Positions 9,927 to 20,000 of a stretch of 64,000 nt of DNA are shown in pieces; the first letter of the stretch is position 1; each line of letters opens with the position of its first letter. Origin of the DNA: Clostridium sp. OF03-18AA (GTDB taxonomy: Bacteria; Bacillota; Clostridia; Lachnospirales; Lachnospiraceae); contig NZ_QUEP01000012.1 in NCBI RefSeq assembly GCF_003478035.1, forward strand, positions 1-64,000, in the 5' to 3' direction. The notes under the pieces are model-generated. The model was not told the origin of the DNA and did no database searches. It worked only from the letters and a program-made list of their open reading frames with translations. Both the position numbers and the translations under genes were made by a program.

Positions 9927-10034
9927 GATAAAATCAATGAAAACAGGGATCTCCTCATACACAAATATTCCTCACAAAAGTCTATTTTTTATCTCTGTTT
10001 TATACTGGAGTAACTATCGATTTTCTCCTGCCTA

Positions 10035-10043
10035 TGATATACT
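10035..10043 (+). promoter_or_regulatory. extended -10 promoter of the small-peptide gene
   Basis: TGA-TATACT (10035-10043) lies 47 bases before the TTG start of the small peptide. The -35 region is weak. Confidence 0.5.
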
Positions 10044-10089
10044 CGTCTCGTTACCCACTCCAATCTGGTGACAGAAAGGAGGTGTAAAT

Positions 10090-10182
10090 TTGGATTATGT
10101 TTTTTCTTTTATAGTTGCTGTCATGGCTGGTGTGGTATGTCACTACATCATCAAATGGTTAGACAGTAAAGTGGATCGGTAA
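10090..10182 (+). CDS. 30-residue membrane peptide, possible type I toxin-like
   Basis: A textbook AAAGGAGG (10075-10082) sits 7 bases before a TTG start at 10090. The 30-residue product has one hydrophobic helix (VFSFIVAVMAGVVCHYIIKW) and then a charged tail LDSKVDR. It has its own promoter and a 14-bp-stem terminator, so it is a free-standing transcription unit. One short transmembrane helix followed by a charged tail resembles Fst/Ldr-type toxins and small clostridial membrane peptides in layout only; I do not identify a family. No antisense RNA promoter was located, though the terminator could serve a converging transcript. Confidence 0.6.
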   Translation: MDYVFSFIVAVMAGVVCHYIIKWLDSKVDR

Positions 10183-10217
10183 CTAACCTGTAGATGCTCA
10201 ACTACATAAAACGAGAA

Positions 10218-10257
10218 GAAACCCCTCAGAGATGCCGCTCTGAGGGGTTTCATTTTG
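10218..10257. terminator. strong terminator after the small peptide
   Basis: GAAACCCCTCAGAG (10218-10231) pairs perfectly with CTCTGAGGGGTTTC (10238-10251), then ATTTTG. It can also stop transcripts from the TRAP operon arriving on the minus strand. Confidence 0.85.
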
Positions 10258-10353
10258 TGTAAATTTGAACTATGTTCTATTTCTTTCTTAGCCATTATAT
10301 CATATGCAAATTTTCTTTGCAATATACTCCGATATAACTTTCATCCATTTCTT

Positions 10354-12327
10354 CTATGCTACAGCCGCCTTCTTCTTTTTCATCATCTGCAGTGCCGCTG
10401 AAATTCCGACGAGAACGATGCCGACAAGGTCTGTCACGGTTCCCGGAATGATCAGGCAGAGACCTCCGACGATGGATAAGAGTCTCTCGATCACATTCAG
10501 GTTCGCAAACATGTAGCCTTCAAGACCTGCTGCAACACCGAACAGTCCGATCAGGGAGGTAATGATGATCGTCACAACTCCGAGAACACCGGTATCAATG
10601 AAGAGCATTGCCGGGTTGAATGCGAAGATATACGGTACGATGAACGCTGCGATCGCAAGACGGGATGCGTTTAACGCGGTCTTCATCGGGTTAGATTTCG
10701 CGATCGCGGATCCTGCGTAAGCTGCAAGAGCAACCGGTGGTGTGATATCTGCTACGATACCGAAGTAGAATACGAACATGTTGGCAGCGATCTTGTTGAT
10801 TCCCATACCGTTTACAAGGATCGGTGCACATGTGGTAGCCATAATGATGTAGTTTGCAGTTGTCGGAACGCCCATACCAAGAACGATACAGGTTAACATA
10901 GTAAGGAACAGAGCTACGATCACGCGGTCACCGGCAACACCGACGATTGCGGAGATCAGAAGCTGTCCAAGACCGGTCATTGTTACGACACCGGCGATGA
11001 TTCCGGCAACGCCGCAGGCAACAGCTACGGAAAGTGTATTCTTACCACCTGCCTCCAACGCGTTGATGAATCTTGTCGGGTTCATTCTTGTTTCTTTATT
11101 CGGCATGCTGACAAGGATTGCAAGGGCGGTAGCGATGATCGCTGCACGGGACATCGTGTAGCCCATCATAACCATTGCAACAAGGGCAACCAGCGGAATA
11201 AGAAGATAACCCTGACGAAGGAATAACGGTCCGAATTTCGGGAGCTCATCCTTCGGGATACCCTTTAAACCAAGTCTCTTTGCTTCCAGGTGTACTGTGA
11301 TGAAGATACCTGTGAAATAAAGAAGTGCCGGGAAGATCGCTCTCATCGCGATCTCGCCGTACTGGACGCCTACCATCTCAGCCATTAAGAATGCAGCGGC
11401 ACCCATGATCGGCGGCATAATCTGTCCGCCGGTGGAGGAAGCTGCCTCAACGGCTCCTGCGAATTCGCCTTCGTAACCGGTCTTTTTCATTAACGGGATC
11501 GTTACGGAACCGGTTGTTACGGTATTACCAACAGAGCTTCCGGATACCATACCGCAGAGAGCGGAGGAGATAACGGCTACCTTTGCCGGGCCGCCGGTGG
11601 AAGCGCCTGCTAAGGAGTTTGCGAGCTGGATAAAGAACTCGGAAATTCCCGTCGCCTCAAGGAAGGCACCGAACAGGATAAACAGTGCGATGTACGTCGA
11701 GCAGACACCGATCGGAGTACCGATGACACCGCCTGTCGTGTAGAACAGGTTGTATACAACAGATTTTAAAACGACTGCAAATTCTCTGCCCTGTCCGAGT
11801 CCGTTGTAGAATGCGTAGCAGATAAAGAATGTCGCTACACAGAGGATCGGGATACCGACAACGCGGCGGCAGGTCTCTGCGAGGATCAGGATACCGATCA
11901 CGCCGACGATAACCTCCGTCTGGCTGATTCGGGTCGCATGACCGATGATCGTTTTAAAGTTGATAACGAAGTAGAAATAAGCACCCGCTCCGAGTACCAT
12001 GAGGATAATATCGTAGATCGGGATCGAATTTTTCTTTGTGCTGCCTTTCTTCATCGGATATATGAGGAACGAAAGGATGATAACAACGCCTACAAAAAGA
12101 GAACGGCGCACACGCTCATCCCAGTTTGCAAACAGGTTCATGTAGAGCATTAACAGTGAAAATGCTGCCAGAAGATAGCGGATCACCTGTTTTGGAACGC
12201 CTTCCCAGACTCGGGTATTCGATTCACGATCATACTTTTTCATGATGGCTTCGACGTCTTCCGCGGTACCGGTCTCAACATCCGAAACAGGAGATGTGTT
12301 GACTTTCATATTGTCTTTCTCTGCCAT
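10354..12327 (-). CDS. TAXI-type TRAP transporter, fused 4TM-12TM permease
   Basis: Membrane permease (657 residues, about 16 helices) of a tripartite ATP-independent transporter, driven by an ion gradient. The small and large TRAP subunits are fused, which is typical of the TAXI subfamily. Conserved large-subunit stretches include SALCGMVSGSSVGNTVTTGSVTIPLM, STGGQIMPPIMGAAAFLMAE and GMGVPTTANYIIMATTCAP. The ATG at 12327 follows AAAGGAGGG. It is the last gene of the operon after the TAXI receptor and the DUF1850 protein. The substrate is unknown; characterised TAXI systems take up small organic acids such as glutamate. Confidence 0.9.
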   Translation of the reverse strand: MAEKDNMKVNTSPVSDVETGTAEDVEAIMKKYDRESNTRVWEGVPKQVIRYLLAAFSLLMLYMNLFANWDERVRRSLFVGVVIILSFLIYPMKKGSTKKNSIPIYDIILMVLGAGAYFYFVINFKTIIGHATRISQTEVIVGVIGILILAETCRRVVGIPILCVATFFICYAFYNGLGQGREFAVVLKSVVYNLFYTTGGVIGTPIGVCSTYIALFILFGAFLEATGISEFFIQLANSLAGASTGGPAKVAVISSALCGMVSGSSVGNTVTTGSVTIPLMKKTGYEGEFAGAVEAASSTGGQIMPPIMGAAAFLMAEMVGVQYGEIAMRAIFPALLYFTGIFITVHLEAKRLGLKGIPKDELPKFGPLFLRQGYLLIPLVALVAMVMMGYTMSRAAIIATALAILVSMPNKETRMNPTRFINALEAGGKNTLSVAVACGVAGIIAGVVTMTGLGQLLISAIVGVAGDRVIVALFLTMLTCIVLGMGVPTTANYIIMATTCAPILVNGMGINKIAANMFVFYFGIVADITPPVALAAYAGSAIAKSNPMKTALNASRLAIAAFIVPYIFAFNPAMLFIDTGVLGVVTIIITSLIGLFGVAAGLEGYMFANLNVIERLLSIVGGLCLIIPGTVTDLVGIVLVGISAALQMMKKKKAAVA

Positions 12328-12421
12328 ACAAATCCCTCCTTTTTTTCACATTCCGTTCTTCCTCCCTCACACCCCTGAAGAGTTCCGGAATGCTTTCTGC
12401 CTTTTGTTCACGTTTTCTGTC

Positions 12422-12913
12422 TCAGAGTCCTTTATGTTCACACGAGAACTCTACTTTACTGTTTCGCCCGCAGAGTTCCCTCAGACTGATTTCTTTTCCA
12501 TGGATCGTGAGTGTATGGTCCGAGACCGTACCCACGATGTACGAAAGATACGGCATCTCCTTATCAAATCCGGAAATGACCATCTCCCCGTTTTCATCAT
12601 ACGTCAGTGTCTGCCCATCCTCGAGCTCCGTCTGGACGCCCGCGCCAAAATTGTTGTAGATGGTGCGGACCACATAGATTTTATGGTCGCGGATCTGGTA
12701 GACATCCGTCAGCGGATACTGATTGACCGAGTGGATGAACGTCACTGAGAATTCATCCCCCTCTTTTACCCGGAAGCGGGCAAGCTCTTCATTCGTGTCC
12801 CCGTTCCTTAAGACCAGACAGTCCCCGCTTCGAAAGGTATATGCAAGAACGGCGGCAATAATTGCCGTGATTATTGCCGCCGCTGTAAAGAATCTTGCTT
12901 TCCTGTTTTTCAA
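12422..12913 (-). CDS. DUF1850-family small membrane-anchored protein
   Basis: 163 residues with one N-terminal helix (about 8-25) and an extracytoplasmic domain. The conserved start of that domain (LVLRNGDT...FRVKEGDEFSVTFIHSVNQYPLTDVY) matches the DUF1850 family, which is found almost only beside TAXI-TRAP permeases. The gene starts 5 bases after the receptor stop and is followed by the permease, so translation is probably coupled. The biochemical role is unknown; an accessory role in docking the receptor is inference. Confidence 0.8.
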   Translation of the reverse strand: MKNRKARFFTAAAIITAIIAAVLAYTFRSGDCLVLRNGDTNEELARFRVKEGDEFSVTFIHSVNQYPLTDVYQIRDHKIYVVRTIYNNFGAGVQTELEDGQTLTYDENGEMVISGFDKEMPYLSYIVGTVSDHTLTIHGKEISLRELCGRNSKVEFSCEHKGL

Positions 12914-12918
12914 GGTAA

Positions 12919-13956
12919 TTACTTGATCGCTCCAACTTCTTTGAAGTACTTCTCAGCACCCGGATGGAACGGAACAGAAATACCGGAAACTGCATAATCG
13001 AGATCAAGCTCTTCGCCCTTTGCATGGGTAGCAGCGATTTCATCTTTGTTCTCGAAGATAGCTTTTGTGATATTGTAAACGGTCTCTTCAGAAAGCTTCG
13101 GAGATGCGATCAGAGTAGCTTTGATCGCTACAGTCTGTACATCGTCGTCAACGCCCTTGTAGGAGCCGCCCGGAATACTATAAGTTGTGTAGAACGGATG
13201 TGCATCAGCAAGGATCTTTGCATGCTCATCGTCTACAGTAAGAAGGTTGATCGTGTTTGTTGTAGCGAGCTCTACGATCGCTGTTGTCGGAGCACCTGCT
13301 GTACAGAAGAAAGCATCGATCTTGCCATCTTTTAATGCATCTGCGGAATCACCGAAACCAAGGTTGTTGACCTGGATATCGTCGAAGGAGATGCCGTAAG
13401 CTTCAAGGATCTGACGTGCGTTGAATTCAACACCGGATCCGGCGTCACCAACGGATACTCTCTTGCCTTTTAACTCGTCGACGGATTTGATATCACCGGA
13501 TGTAACGATCTGGCAAACCTCAGCGTAGAGGGCTGCAACTGCTGTAAAGTCTTTTGCTGCACCTTCTTCTGCGAAGAGGTCGGTTCCGTTGTAAGCATAA
13601 TCCATAACGTCGTTCTGTACCGTTGCGAGATCTGCTTCACCGTCATTTACAAGGTAGATATTTGCTTTTGAAGCACCGGTGGACTGTACATTGATGTTTA
13701 CACCGATGTCTTTGCTGTTAAGGACATTCGCGATTACGCCGCCGTACGCGTAATATGTACCGGTTGTACCGCCGGTTCCCATTGTCAGCTTCTGAACGTC
13801 ACCGCTCGGAGCTGCGGCTGCGGTTGTCTCTGCTGCGGCTGCGGTTGTATCACCAGCTGCGGCGGTTGTCTCTGCCGGTTTGCTGCCGGAGCAGGCGGTC
13901 AACATCATCGCACAGGACAGTGCAAGGGCAATTGCTGCGGAAAATCTCTTTCTCAT
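12919..13956 (-). CDS. TAXI-family solute receptor lipoprotein
   Basis: Extracytoplasmic binding protein of the TRAP system. A lipoprotein signal ends at LTAC with Cys22, followed by an Ala/Thr-rich linker (about 24-52). The mature domain begins KLTMGTGGTTGTYYAYGG, the diagnostic TAXI opening, and continues with STGASKANIYLVNDGEADLA. The ATG at 13956 has an AGGAGG site. First gene of a three-gene operon with a near-consensus promoter. Ligand not predictable. Confidence 0.9.
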   Translation of the reverse strand: MRKRFSAAIALALSCAMMLTACSGSKPAETTAAAGDTTAAAAETTAAAAPSGDVQKLTMGTGGTTGTYYAYGGVIANVLNSKDIGVNINVQSTGASKANIYLVNDGEADLATVQNDVMDYAYNGTDLFAEEGAAKDFTAVAALYAEVCQIVTSGDIKSVDELKGKRVSVGDAGSGVEFNARQILEAYGISFDDIQVNNLGFGDSADALKDGKIDAFFCTAGAPTTAIVELATTNTINLLTVDDEHAKILADAHPFYTTYSIPGGSYKGVDDDVQTVAIKATLIASPKLSEETVYNITKAIFENKDEIAATHAKGEELDLDYAVSGISVPFHPGAEKYFKEVGAIK

Positions 13957-13980
13957 ATCTTTCTACCTCCTTTTTTCTGT

Positions 13981-14006
13981 TCCTTTGTTCAGTTTTTAAC
14001 AAAGGA
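13981..14006 (-). promoter_or_regulatory. inverted repeat at the 5' end of the TAXI-TRAP mRNA
   Basis: TCCTTTGTT (13981-13989) and AACAAAGGA (13998-14006) are a perfect 9-bp inverted repeat starting just after the predicted transcription start. It is either a 5' stabilising hairpin or an operator. Confidence 0.5.
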
Positions 14007-14019
14007 AGCTTACGAATTC

Positions 14020-14048
14020 ATTATACAACGCGTCTGTAACTTTTGCAA
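14020..14048 (-). promoter_or_regulatory. promoter of the TAXI-TRAP operon
   Basis: Minus strand TTGCAA (14048-14043), 17-bp spacer, TATAAT (14025-14020). Confidence 0.8.
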
Positions 14049-14340
14049 CAAATTTTGTTAATTCTTGTAAACGTCTGAAATTTCGACTTTTTTCTTTTCT
14101 TTATCGAAATCAGCAATGTTTACTTCCATAATATAAAGTATTGCTGTTCAATTACTTAAAATTATAAAATTGTTGCGATTATTTGTGCGTAATTATACTT
14201 TTAAATTGTACATATATGCATAAGTTGTGCAATTATTACAATATCTCAAAATTCATGTCGAGCAGAGATCATACTCCTCCCACTAAGATGAATCTGTATT
14301 ATCCACCATCCAAAAAACGGAAGTCTTATCTGACTGAGAT
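14049..14340. other. AT-rich intergenic stretch without a recognised gene
   Basis: Between the TAXI operon promoter and the terminator of the flavoprotein gene. It is AT-rich, with many stops in all frames, and I see no RNA gene or repeat. Confidence 0.5.
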
Positions 14341-14378
14341 AAAATATGGCGGCACAGTTTTCTCTTCTGTGCCGCCAT
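14341..14378 (-). terminator. terminator of the giant-protein/LDH-like/flavoprotein operon
   Basis: ATGGCGGCACAG (14346-14357) pairs with CTGTGCCGCCAT (14367-14378). The minus-strand transcript then reads ATTTTATC. Confidence 0.8.
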
Positions 14379-14418
14379 ACCTATACAGTTCTATTTTCAG
14401 TCTGCCTTTCACTTATCT

Positions 14419-15513
14419 TTATTTCTGCGTTTTCTCCAGCAATGTATCCGCGACTCTCTCACTGAACTCCCTTATCCTGTCTTCGATCCCCGGCAGCTTC
14501 ATCGCCGCTCCGGCGTTGTTCGCCGTCTCCATCATACAGAAGTTGCCCGGGAGATAGAACGTCTTGTTCATGTTTAACGCCGTGACGAGCTGACCGGCGA
14601 GGAGATCACTCCCCGAATATCCGGATACGATGATCGCAAACAGCGCCTTATCGTAAAATCTCGTTGTGCGGAACAACGCCGTCAGCCGGTTGATGAAGGC
14701 CGTCATATTGGCCGAGAGTGCATCATTGTAGTTTGGACAGAGGAGCAGGATCGCGTCCGCCCACTTGACCGCCGGATAGATTGCTTCCACCATGGCTCCG
14801 CCGTAGAAACACTTTCCCTGTTCACCAAAATGCAGACACATCTGATACGGGCATCCCGAGCAGTCCACAAGCGTACCGTTCCGCAGGTTGACCTCCTGGA
14901 TCTTGATCCGATCATCCAGTTGTTCCTTCACCTTCTGCCAGATCGCCAGCGTATTGGACGTTCTATGGTTGGAAGCGTGGAGCACCAGCAGATGTGCTTC
15001 TTTCTTCGGCTCCCACTCTGTCTCCAGGATCTCATGAGCCAGGATCTGCGCACTCTTTTTATAGGCACCGAACCGGTCCGTGTTCATGTTCGCAGCCTGG
15101 ATCAGATAGTTGTCGAGAGAGGCAGTTCCTTCCACCAGCGGCCGTCCGACAAACGCGCAGCCGGCACGGTTCGCCGCGACCGCCAGCTCCCGCGCCGTCG
15201 CTTTCGTGTAAAATTCACTCTCCGCATCGATGATCATGCCGCCGACAGCACCGGAAAGGACCTGTTCACCGCCGCGCAGCCAGGCGAGGACTTCATAGTA
15301 ACCGCGGTTGATGCCGTTTTTTCCGAGCGGAACTGCGAACAGGAGCCGCTGTCCCCGGTATCTTTCCGGGTCCTGTTCCAGGAGATCCATGTTCTCCACG
15401 ATCTCTGCATCGATCCCGTCCAGTGCCGCCTCTAAAACCTCATCCAGCCGCGCCCGCTCTTTCTCCGAACCACGTTTTTGCGGGTACAATACAAGTAATC
15501 TGTCGTTCTCCAT
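14419..15513 (-). CDS. flavodoxin-fold NAD(P)H-dependent oxidoreductase with an extra N-terminal domain
   Basis: Residues 170-364 look like an NADPH-dependent FMN reductase/iron-sulfur-flavoprotein type flavodoxin fold: LLVLHASNHRTSNT (174-188) is the FMN phosphate loop, followed by a cysteine cluster C218, C221, C226 and C235 and a second flavin loop near PNYNDALSANMTAFINR. Residues 1-165 are a separate alpha/beta domain I do not recognise. The cysteine spacing could hold an Fe-S cluster. It starts 48 bases after the LDH-like gene and precedes the operon terminator. Electron donor and substrate are unknown. Confidence 0.7.
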   Translation of the reverse strand: MENDRLLVLYPQKRGSEKERARLDEVLEAALDGIDAEIVENMDLLEQDPERYRGQRLLFAVPLGKNGINRGYYEVLAWLRGGEQVLSGAVGGMIIDAESEFYTKATARELAVAANRAGCAFVGRPLVEGTASLDNYLIQAANMNTDRFGAYKKSAQILAHEILETEWEPKKEAHLLVLHASNHRTSNTLAIWQKVKEQLDDRIKIQEVNLRNGTLVDCSGCPYQMCLHFGEQGKCFYGGAMVEAIYPAVKWADAILLLCPNYNDALSANMTAFINRLTALFRTTRFYDKALFAIIVSGYSGSDLLAGQLVTALNMNKTFYLPGNFCMMETANNAGAAMKLPGIEDRIREFSERVADTLLEKTQK

Positions 15514-15561
15514 GATGTCTCACTCTCCTATAAAAAAGAAACAATATGCGTTCCCCAGCCT

Positions 15562-16824
15562 CTACACGATCTTCGCCAGGTTCTCCGCCGCAAATTCGAT
15601 CCTCTCGTACAGCTTTTCCGGCAGCGCCAGTGCCTCCGTCTCGAGTCCATGATCCGTATAGCGGTTCTTCACGCCCATGTAGACGCCGCCGAGGAAGACG
15701 GATCCGCAGTGCCACTGTTTTCTCAACGTCATTAAGATCGAGATCGCGCCGGAAGAGAATGCCGGTGCGACAAACGGTTTGTAGCCGATGGCGCGCATGT
15801 GAAGGTTTGCGGTGACAGTCAGGTTTGTCAGCTCTTTCGAGAGCTCATCGTTGTAATTTTCGATGGAATCCGCAATGACAAGGTCCTGTCCGTGCGGTCC
15901 GAAGGAACGCCCCTCTGTCAGGAACTGTTTGAATCTCGGATCGCGTTTTGCATAGTATGCAGCCCGGGCATTCATGACTCCGAGACCAAATCCCTGGATC
16001 TGCTCCGGGAGAAGTCCCATCCAGTCATATTCCCCGGCCTCATTCTTATTGCTCTCGAGAAATGCGGTCTTTGCAAGCGGATCGACCGGATCAGATACCG
16101 CGCAGAAAAGTCCCTTAAAGTTCTTCTCTCTCGCCATCTTCGCGTAATGGCCGATAATCTTCGAGTTGTTCTCAAACTGGTACATGCGGACGTCCTTGAC
16201 GCCGGAGCCGACCGGCGGGATTCCCTTTGACGCGACAAATACGAACACATCGCAGTCAAAAAGATGTTCCGGGGCCACGACATCCACCTCCGGCATCGCG
16301 TCGTAGTCCCACGGATATGCGATCTGGTTCTCCTCAAACTCCCAGCGGGCGGTCACTTTGTCGGAGATATCGCAGATCCCGATCGAGGAGATCACATCTC
16401 CGCCGAGAAGGTGAAGTCCTGTCAAAAGCATGCTTCCGACATCGCCGATCGCCAGCACATGGACACGCTTTTTGCCGTCTTTCGGCTCGTATGCCAGGAT
16501 TTCCTTAAATTTCGGATGGGATGCGTTGACCGCACGGAGTGTCCCGGTCTTGATCTGGTCCATGACTTCCTGCGGGAGCTCCCCGATCTGTCCGTCAGTT
16601 GCGGACGCATCCAATCTGTTTGTATTTAACCAGCTGACATCCTCTTTTTCTGCAAAGAGTTCCGCCGGGTGATCGACAAGAAATGACGCGCGGCGGCTTC
16701 CCGGATCTCCGGTAAACAGCCAGGTAAGCTTCGTTCCCGCTGCCGGTTTTTCTGTTTTTTCATACGGCAGATTGCCGTGAACGGACGCGCAGAACGCATC
16801 CCCGATCTTATAATATGTAACCAT
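15562..16824 (-). CDS. lactate/malate dehydrogenase-fold protein, atypical
   Basis: 420 residues, longer than usual LDH/MDH (about 310-330) because of an unfamiliar N-terminal region of roughly 118 residues. The Rossmann loop is VLAIGDVGSMLLTG (123-136). VSDPVDPLAK (243-252) stands where the NPVD motif lies, and FGPHGQDLV (308-316) resembles the catalytic-His block with H311. The usual mobile-loop arginines are not obvious, so substrate cannot be assigned. It lies between the giant multidomain gene and the flavoprotein gene on one strand with no clear terminator between, suggesting an NAD(P)-linked function for the whole operon. An inactive or repurposed dehydrogenase is possible. Confidence 0.65.
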   Translation of the reverse strand: MVTYYKIGDAFCASVHGNLPYEKTEKPAAGTKLTWLFTGDPGSRRASFLVDHPAELFAEKEDVSWLNTNRLDASATDGQIGELPQEVMDQIKTGTLRAVNASHPKFKEILAYEPKDGKKRVHVLAIGDVGSMLLTGLHLLGGDVISSIGICDISDKVTARWEFEENQIAYPWDYDAMPEVDVVAPEHLFDCDVFVFVASKGIPPVGSGVKDVRMYQFENNSKIIGHYAKMAREKNFKGLFCAVSDPVDPLAKTAFLESNKNEAGEYDWMGLLPEQIQGFGLGVMNARAAYYAKRDPRFKQFLTEGRSFGPHGQDLVIADSIENYNDELSKELTNLTVTANLHMRAIGYKPFVAPAFSSGAISILMTLRKQWHCGSVFLGGVYMGVKNRYTDHGLETEALALPEKLYERIEFAAENLAKIV

Positions 16825-16880
16825 TTTATGATGCCCCTCTCTATTTTACTATCAACAAGTGAAAACACGCTTCGCGAGTT

Positions 16881-17069
16881 TCATATCTGCAGGCAGAACT
16901 CCATTAAGATATCTCTGACCCGGTCGATGCCGGCGTGTATCTCTGGTTCATAACACCTTCCGTCAACAAGACTTTTTCCTGCAAGTTCGTTTTTACAGTC
17001 AGTACAGTCAATACACAGACCTACTGGATCGTTACCATAAACTTTCTCATCCTCTGCAGCATCTCCAGA
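16881..17069 (-). other. coding-like open frame overlapping the 3' end of the giant gene in the -1 frame
   Basis: This 62-codon frame follows a TGA and ends at TGA (16883-16881). It overlaps the last 16 codons of the 1618-residue gene in its -1 frame. The product has a Cys-rich core CIDCTDC and then GRCYEPEIHAGIDRVRDILM, which looks like real protein. No ATG, GTG or TTG start with a ribosome site precedes that core. It could be a C-terminal extension lost by a frameshift, a programmed -1 event, or a small gene with an unusual start. No perfect slippery heptamer is visible. Confidence 0.35.
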
Positions 17070-20000
17070 TCATTTTCCAGATAAACCGATGCCGCGAGAT
17101 TCTCATCGTACTCCATGCAGCTTCCCTTGTCCGGGCAGAGCGGCAGGATGACTGCCTCGGAGAGGCGCGACAGCGTCAGGTTCTTCGCATACTGTTTCCG
17201 GTACTCCGCCTCCAGGACCTGTAAAAGATCCCTGGAATTCTCGATACAGCAGGCCGAAAACTCCACCAGTGCCTCCCTGCTGCAGCCGGAGAGCTTCGGT
17301 GTCGCATACGGCAGGATCATGTTGATGGACGGCTGAAGTCCCGCAACTTTCATTTCCTCCCGGCGCACCGTGTCACCGCCGATAAACGGGTACAGCGTCG
17401 ATTCCACGAACCACTGGCGCACATTCGGCATCGAGTAGATGCTCTCGACCGGCACCTTCAGCTGCTGCATCAGATCCCGCCCGTAGCCGGACAGAACTCC
17501 GACAACGACTTTTTTGATCGGAATCCCCGTCTCCCTGAGCTTCGGAACGAGTACCCGGAGACGGTCTGCCTTGTGGACAAGGTCGTCGACCAGGATTACC
17601 GGACGGTCGAAGGAACGGATCGTCTCGATCTGACTGTTTAACGGTGAATAATACGGGAACGGCTCGATCGTGTAGCTTTCCAGATCCGGCTCATAGACCT
17701 TATCCGTGTGCAGCGTCTTTGTCACCGTATTCGGGACAACTTTTCCTCTGAGGATCTTGCCGAACGGAACGCACATGTTCTTTCCGAGCCGTCTCGGAAC
17801 GAGCGGTTCTCTCGGCACATCGTTCAGCGACGTAATCCTGTCCACAAGACGGTGATGCATGACTCCGGAGGATAAGGAAAGGACGAGATTTCCCGGATAC
17901 AGCTTCGTCATCGCGATCTGCAGTTTCTTATGATTCTTCTCGATTGCCCTGAGGACCGCCGGATTGCTGGCAAACGGTTCCTTGATCGTTGTCTCCAGGT
18001 TATGCAGGAACATGAGCGGTTCATGCATGTCGACCAGGTAGATCGTCCTCTTGTCATTTTCGTCTGCCAGGTGCGGACGCACAAAGCCCTGTCTTTCCAG
18101 CGCGTACACGACATGCTTCGCCGCCGTTCCGCGCTCTGCCACGAACAGCGCAAAGCTGTAATTCTTCTCCAGCTCTTTCGCAACGACCTCCACCAGGAGC
18201 TGCTGTGCGGCATCCCGGATCATCTCGCTGTCCCCGGTATTCTCCTCCCTCGCGTAGATCCCCGTGATCAGGAGGATCTCCCGGCTGCTCTTTCCGCGCA
18301 CCAGATTCGCAAGCTCCATGTCCTTTAAGACTCCGTACAGCTCATCATTCCCGATCTCCCGGTAGCTCGCAAAACCGACCGGCCGCTCGCCTTCCACGGT
18401 GTTCCTCAGGATCAGCAGGCTGTCGTTCTCCACCTGGATCCTCGTGAGAATCGTCTGGGCATCCGGATGTCCGTAAAGGACGGTATTTCCGAGCTCGTCC
18501 AGGACCGCATGGTCTCTTCCGGAGGCATTCTCAAAAGCGATCGCTTTCGCTCTCAGGATCGGCTTGAACTCCGGCTCACGCAGGTACATTCCCTTATGGT
18601 AAATGTATTCCTGAACAACCGGATCGATCAGGCTGGAAATATCACGGTGGTTATCGATGTTCTCTCGAATCTTTGTGGAGCTGATATCTTCCAGCTCGCG
18701 CGGCAGCTCCAGCTGCACGACTTTTCCCCTGATCTCATTGTAGACCTCGGTCGGATGTGCTTCTCCGGCCCGTCGGAATACGATGTGATTGAAGAAATGG
18801 ATCGAATTTTCTTCCGGCTCTTTCTTATAGGAACTTGCATTGTGGATGACGTCCGATCCGACCACGATGTAAAGTTCCTCATTCGGAAACATTTCCTTCA
18901 ATCTGCGAAGGTCCGCCGGGTTCGCGATATTGACCGGCGTGTTGTCCGGGAACAGATGCACATAAAATTCATCCGCGATCGACATGTTCACGATCTGGCG
19001 GCGAACCAGATGCGGCTGGGTCTTCTTCGACCAGGAAAATTCGTCCACCGCGAGAAATACCGTAAATCCGAGTTCACGGATCTTTCTGGCGATCTCCTTG
19101 TGGGACAGGGTGAACGGATCGAAGGTCCCTGGGAAGAATGCCACTTTATTTCTCGTCATGGTCTCCACGTCACCGCCGAAGAGCTGGTAGCGGGAGATGA
19201 AACGTCCGATGTGGGACAAGGTCGCCGCACGGTAGTAGAGGCTGAGCTCTCCGCCTTTATTCTCATTCAGGAGGAACAGCAGTTTTTTCGCACACAGAGA
19301 GAACATCCGGTTCTTATCGCGCTCTGCAAGGATCTGGGAGCCGAAAATATGCTGCCCGATCACAAGAAGCGCCTCCTGGCGGACCTGTTCTCTGTAGTTT
19401 GCAAGGCAGCTTAAGATCAGTCCCAGGATCTTCATCCTCCGGTCCTCGGCGATCTCATCCGGCTCCTGGAAGCGGACCGGATATCTGGAATAGCACTCCA
19501 GAATGATCCCCAGTGTGTCGAGTGCGACAGACACGATCCGCTCATTTCCGTTCGCGAGCAGGATATGCAGGCGCTCAATAATGTCATCGAGCTGTTCCGG
19601 CGGAAGCCACAAGGCAAATTCGCCGAGATATTCCGGAATATACTTCGAGAACTCGTATTCGCCGACTTCCAGGCCTTTTAACAGCTCGACCGCGATCTCG
19701 TTCCTCTGGTCCGTCGTCAGAAGGTGGGCCAGGCGCAGGAGTGCACGTCCCGCATCGTGGCGGACTCCGACCTGCTCACTGACCTTGATGAGGTTCGAGA
19801 AGTGGGCACAGATATGGAGCAGATGCTCTCGTTTTCCATGGTCCACCTGATCTGCCAGCAACTTGATATTGACGGATTTTAAGATCCACGGGGTCGCCGA
19901 TTTCAGGTTTTCAAGGAAGATATCGCTAACCACGTCATGTCCGTACAGGACTTCTCTCTGTCTGCTCGTATCAAGGCGCAGATTTGTAAAGATCCGGTAC

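Noticed and set aside
15562..16824. LarA lactate racemase as client of larB/larC
   Set aside because: The protein has a Rossmann LDH/MDH-type fold signature and none of the LarA features I know, so it is not the nickel-pincer enzyme.
16825..16880. terminator between the giant gene and the LDH-like gene
   Set aside because: The CGC/GCG hairpin there is short and lacks a U tract.
18467..19414. 315-codon plus-strand open frame
   Set aside because: Antisense to the giant gene and without protein-like motifs; explained by codon bias on the other strand.
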